A DNA stretch of 8,829 nt from Bdellovibrionales bacterium (GTDB lineage Bacteria > Bdellovibrionota > Bdellovibrionia > Bdellovibrionales > UBA1609): positions 1-8,829 of the forward strand of contig JAGRAA010000349.1 of NCBI GenBank assembly GCA_020435185.1, in the 5' to 3' direction. This document shows positions 6,593-8,829 of the stretch, one piece after another. The first letter of the stretch is position 1, and each line of letters opens with the position of its first letter. The notes under the pieces were generated by a model that saw only the letters and a program-made list of their open reading frames with translations, did no database searches and was not told where the DNA came from. Both the position numbers and the translations under genes were made by a program.

Positions 6593-8089
6593 ATGATAAA
6601 AGTATTAGTTGTAGATGATGACGCCGGACTTCGACTATCTGTTCGATCGAGTTTAGCCTCAAGTCAAAAGTATGAAATTGCCGAAGCAGTAGATGGTCTG
6701 GATGCCGTAGAAAAAGTGAAGAAAGATAAATTTAATGTGGTTTTGTTGGACGTGGATATGCCCCGCCTATCAGGCCTCGATGCTCTTAAAGAAATAAAAA
6801 AACATGACCCTTCTATCATTGTCATTATTATGACTGCTTTCGCCAATATCGATGATGCCGTTATTGCCGTCAAAGAAGGAGCTTACAACTACGTTTCAAA
6901 GCCCGTGCAATCTGAAGACTTATTAAACATGATTAATAATGCTTTAGAGGCCTATAATTTAATTTCTAGTATCGCCGCTTCGTCGCCCATAATGATGGAC
7001 GCGGGGAGAAAAATTATCGGCAATACCACACAGATGGTTAAAGTCTTTAATATCATCAATAAGCTCTCCAAAGTCGATACCCCGGTCTTGGTTCGTGGAG
7101 AATCCGGAACTGGTAAAGAATTAATTGCTCGCGCCATTCACTCAAATTCTGCCAGAAAAACGGGTCGCTTTGTAGCGATCAACTGCTCTGCTATCCCAGA
7201 AAATCTCTTTGAAAGTGAACTTTTTGGGCACGAAAAAGGAGCTTTTACTGGAGCCGATCAAAGAAAAATTGGTAAATTTCAGTATGCCGAAGGAGGAACC
7301 CTCTTTTTGGATGAAGTAGGAGACATGCCTGCCTTAATGCAAGTAAAACTTTTACGCGTTCTACAAGAAAAAGTTTTTACTCCCGTTGGCTCAAATAGAG
7401 AAATAGAATCCAACGTTAGAATCGTTGCCGCCACCAATAGGCCCTTAGAGGATATGATTAAAAAAGGGGATTTTAGAGAAGATCTTTATTATAGACTCAA
7501 TGTTATGCCCATCACTCTGCCGTCTTTGAGAGAACGTAAAAAAGATATTCCTTCTATGATAAACATGTTCATCAAAAAGTTTAACGAGTCCCATGGCAAA
7601 CAAATTGTTGGCCTTACCGCCGACGCCACTCATTGCTTACAAAAGTATGATTGGCCAGGTAATATTAGGGAATTAGAAAATGTCATTGAGCACGCCTTTA
7701 TTTTGCAAGAAGGAAAACAAATTCAAATCACTTCTCTTCCTGAAACCATACTTGAGGTGACTGGCGTAGATATTGATGCTTTGGCCAAAGAAGTCGCTAA
7801 CGAAGAGCCTTGTGATCAGGAACTCACCACACCTCTTGCTCTGGAGTCAGCATCCCCTACCTCAGATGAAGCAAAAAACGGAGATTCCATAGAAATAGGG
7901 TTTGAAGAAGGCCAGCTGGACTTCAATAAGCAAAAAGAGGCCTTTGAAAAAGAATTTATCATTAAAGCGTTAAAGTCCTTTAATGGCCGAATTAATCAAA
8001 CAGCGTTGCATGCTAATATCCCTAAAAAAACACTTTTAAGAAAAATAGAAAAATATGGAATAAACGCTAAGGATTATACTCAGAGCTAA
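6593..8089 (+). CDS. NtrC-family sigma-54-dependent response regulator
   Basis: A transcription activator of 498 residues that uses ATP hydrolysis to open sigma-54 RNA polymerase promoters once phosphorylated. It has a receiver domain (about 1-120) with the acidic pair Asp9/Asp10, phospho-acceptor Asp53 in LLDVDMP, Thr81 and Lys103. The AAA+ domain (about 143-385) has Walker A GESGTGKE (169-176) and the sigma-54-contacting loop GAFTGA (216-221). It also has Walker B GGTLFLDEVGD with Asp240/Glu241, Arg fingers in FREDLYYRL, and the WPGNIRELENV motif. A Fis-type helix-turn-helix lies at about 462-490 (GRINQTALHANIPKKTLL). A linker of about 55 mostly acidic residues precedes it. All catalytic and sigma-54 contact residues are present. 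It starts 22 bp after the kinase, so the two form a cognate operon. A sigma-54 promoter match and dyad lie in the divergent intergenic region, the likeliest local target. Confidence 0.95.
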   Translation: MIKVLVVDDDAGLRLSVRSSLASSQKYEIAEAVDGLDAVEKVKKDKFNVVLLDVDMPRLSGLDALKEIKKHDPSIIVIIMTAFANIDDAVIAVKEGAYNYVSKPVQSEDLLNMINNALEAYNLISSIAASSPIMMDAGRKIIGNTTQMVKVFNIINKLSKVDTPVLVRGESGTGKELIARAIHSNSARKTGRFVAINCSAIPENLFESELFGHEKGAFTGADQRKIGKFQYAEGGTLFLDEVGDMPALMQVKLLRVLQEKVFTPVGSNREIESNVRIVAATNRPLEDMIKKGDFREDLYYRLNVMPITLPSLRERKKDIPSMINMFIKKFNESHGKQIVGLTADATHCLQKYDWPGNIRELENVIEHAFILQEGKQIQITSLPETILEVTGVDIDALAKEVANEEPCDQELTTPLALESASPTSDEAKNGDSIEIGFEEGQLDFNKQKEAFEKEFIIKALKSFNGRINQTALHANIPKKTLLRKIEKYGINAKDYTQS

Positions 8090-8105
8090 TTTATTTAGAT
8101 CTGAG
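8079..8105 (+). other. Imperfect hairpin across the regulator stop codon
   Basis: CTCAGA-G-CTAA pairs with TTAG-A-TCTGAG around a 5-nt loop (6 + 4 bp with one G/A mismatch). It covers the TAA stop of the response-regulator gene. No U-run follows, so it is a poor intrinsic terminator; it could be a processing or stability element, or chance. Confidence 0.35.
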
Positions 8106-8124
8106 CGATACCCCCTCGTATTTG

Positions 8125-8829
8125 ATGTTGCGAGTTGAGAATTTTATTAGTAGCTTGCTGGGTTCCATGGATCGATTCAATTTACCACCACAAGCCTATA
8201 CGAGAGAAGATTTGCAAGAAGCCTTCGAATGGCTCAAATCGCAACCTATTAGTGTGAAAGAAAGAGCTTCTTCTCCAGACTTATTGGTCAGCTTATACAA
8301 TCATGCAAAAAGGCACGGTGCTTCTGTTTTTTCTAATAATAACCAGGGTTTAAAAGGACCTATAAAATCTAACCCAGAAGACTTTAAATCTGATTTGAAA
8401 AATTTAGCGAAAGGTCTGCGTCAATTTGACGAAAAAAAAGTAAGGTCCCCAGAAATTAAAACGGTCTCCGACCCTAGCCCTAGTGTGCAAATTGAATTCG
8501 AAGATTACAATGAAACGAGCAAAGACAAGAAAGAGGTCAGAGAAACTTCTGTTGCTAAAGTCGCTTCTCCGCGTCCAATTTATACCACAAATAAAGAATC
8601 AGAGAGCCCAGCAACACCTCATCGGTATGTCCCCGAAACTACAAAGAACACCGTATCGTCAGACAGAGAGAAGGTCTCTTCGCAAAAAGACCTTCCTGCT
8701 GTAAGCACTACTCATCGCTCTTTAAAAGAAATTCCTGAAACGACTCCAATTATGGCTGAGGGTTCGGATCCAAAGACTTTAGCTATTCTCAACGAAGTAA
8801 AAGCCAATTTAAACCTCAGTCAAGACTAT
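8125..8829 (+). CDS. Unrecognised protein with disordered Ser/Thr/Lys/Glu-rich middle (3' end cut)
   Basis: I cannot name a family. The frame is open from inside the end of the regulator gene to the window edge, giving 235 codons from ATG 8125. Residues 1-70 look folded and helical, with FNLPPQAYTREDLQEAFEWL at 18-37 and SPDLLVSLYNHAKRHG at 50-65. Residues 105-215 are low-complexity, rich in Ser, Thr, Pro, Lys and Glu, and likely disordered. A second helical segment (KTLAILNEVKANLNLSQDY) begins at about 217 and is cut by the edge. ATG 8167 is an alternative start; neither has a Shine-Dalgarno, but MLRVENFISSLLG between them reads like real helical protein, so I prefer 8125. It follows the regulator by 35 bp and is probably in the same operon. 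There is no signal peptide or membrane segment. The N-terminal style recalls conserved hypothetical proteins of Bdellovibrio, from memory only. Confidence 0.7.
   Translation, partial: MLRVENFISSLLGSMDRFNLPPQAYTREDLQEAFEWLKSQPISVKERASSPDLLVSLYNHAKRHGASVFSNNNQGLKGPIKSNPEDFKSDLKNLAKGLRQFDEKKVRSPEIKTVSDPSPSVQIEFEDYNETSKDKKEVRETSVAKVASPRPIYTTNKESESPATPHRYVPETTKNTVSSDREKVSSQKDLPAVSTTHRSLKEIPETTPIMAEGSDPKTLAILNEVKANLNLSQDY

Noticed and set aside
8483..8704. 73-codon plus-strand open frame rich in Arg and Lys
   Set aside because: It overlaps out of frame the longer open frame that starts at 8125 and continues to the edge; it is probably a shadow of its Lys/Ser-rich segment.
1..8829. CRISPR array, tRNA or rRNA gene, insertion sequence or phage genes
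   Set aside because: No regularly spaced repeats, cloverleaf-like sequence, transposase motifs or phage proteins were seen on either strand.

Overview
The window looks chromosomal, from a fairly AT-rich Gram-negative bacterium. Three things point that way: a MurE with the DNPR motif of meso-diaminopimelate-adding enzymes, a sigma-54 type response regulator, and signal-peptide architecture. The protein style, and the N-terminal sequence of the last gene, remind me of Bdellovibrio-like predatory bacteria (Bdellovibrionota). That placement is an impression from memory, not a search result.

Layout. The left half (1-3990, minus strand) is a compact run of the division and cell wall (dcw) cluster, transcribed murE -> murF -> mraY. 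murE and murF overlap by 11 bp and mraY follows after 37 bp; mraY loses only its last few codons to the window edge. The usual upstream dcw neighbours (mraZ, rsmH, ftsL, ftsI) are absent. Upstream of murE, on the same strand, there is instead a 67-codon gene for a small exported Lys-rich protein with a Cys-X-X-Cys pair at the predicted cleavage site. A hairpin abuts the murE start codon.

The right half (plus strand) is a divergent two-component operon. It encodes a membrane histidine kinase with a CHASE2 sensor domain, an NtrC-family sigma-54 activator 22 bp downstream, and then an unrecognised Ser/Thr/Lys/Glu-rich protein that runs off the right edge.

The roughly 420 bp between the divergent units is the most interesting part. 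The minus strand carries a very good -24/-12 (sigma-54) promoter match, TGGCA-N6-TTGC, pointing at the small exported-protein gene. About 150 bp upstream of its predicted start point is a perfect dyad, TGGTGT-N7-ACACCA, of the sort sigma-54 activators bind. The simplest model is a self-contained circuit in which the kinase and activator drive the small envelope protein from the sigma-54 promoter. I see no clear terminator before murE, so the circuit might also feed into murE-murF-mraY. The promoter and dyad are read directly from the sequence; the regulatory link is inference.
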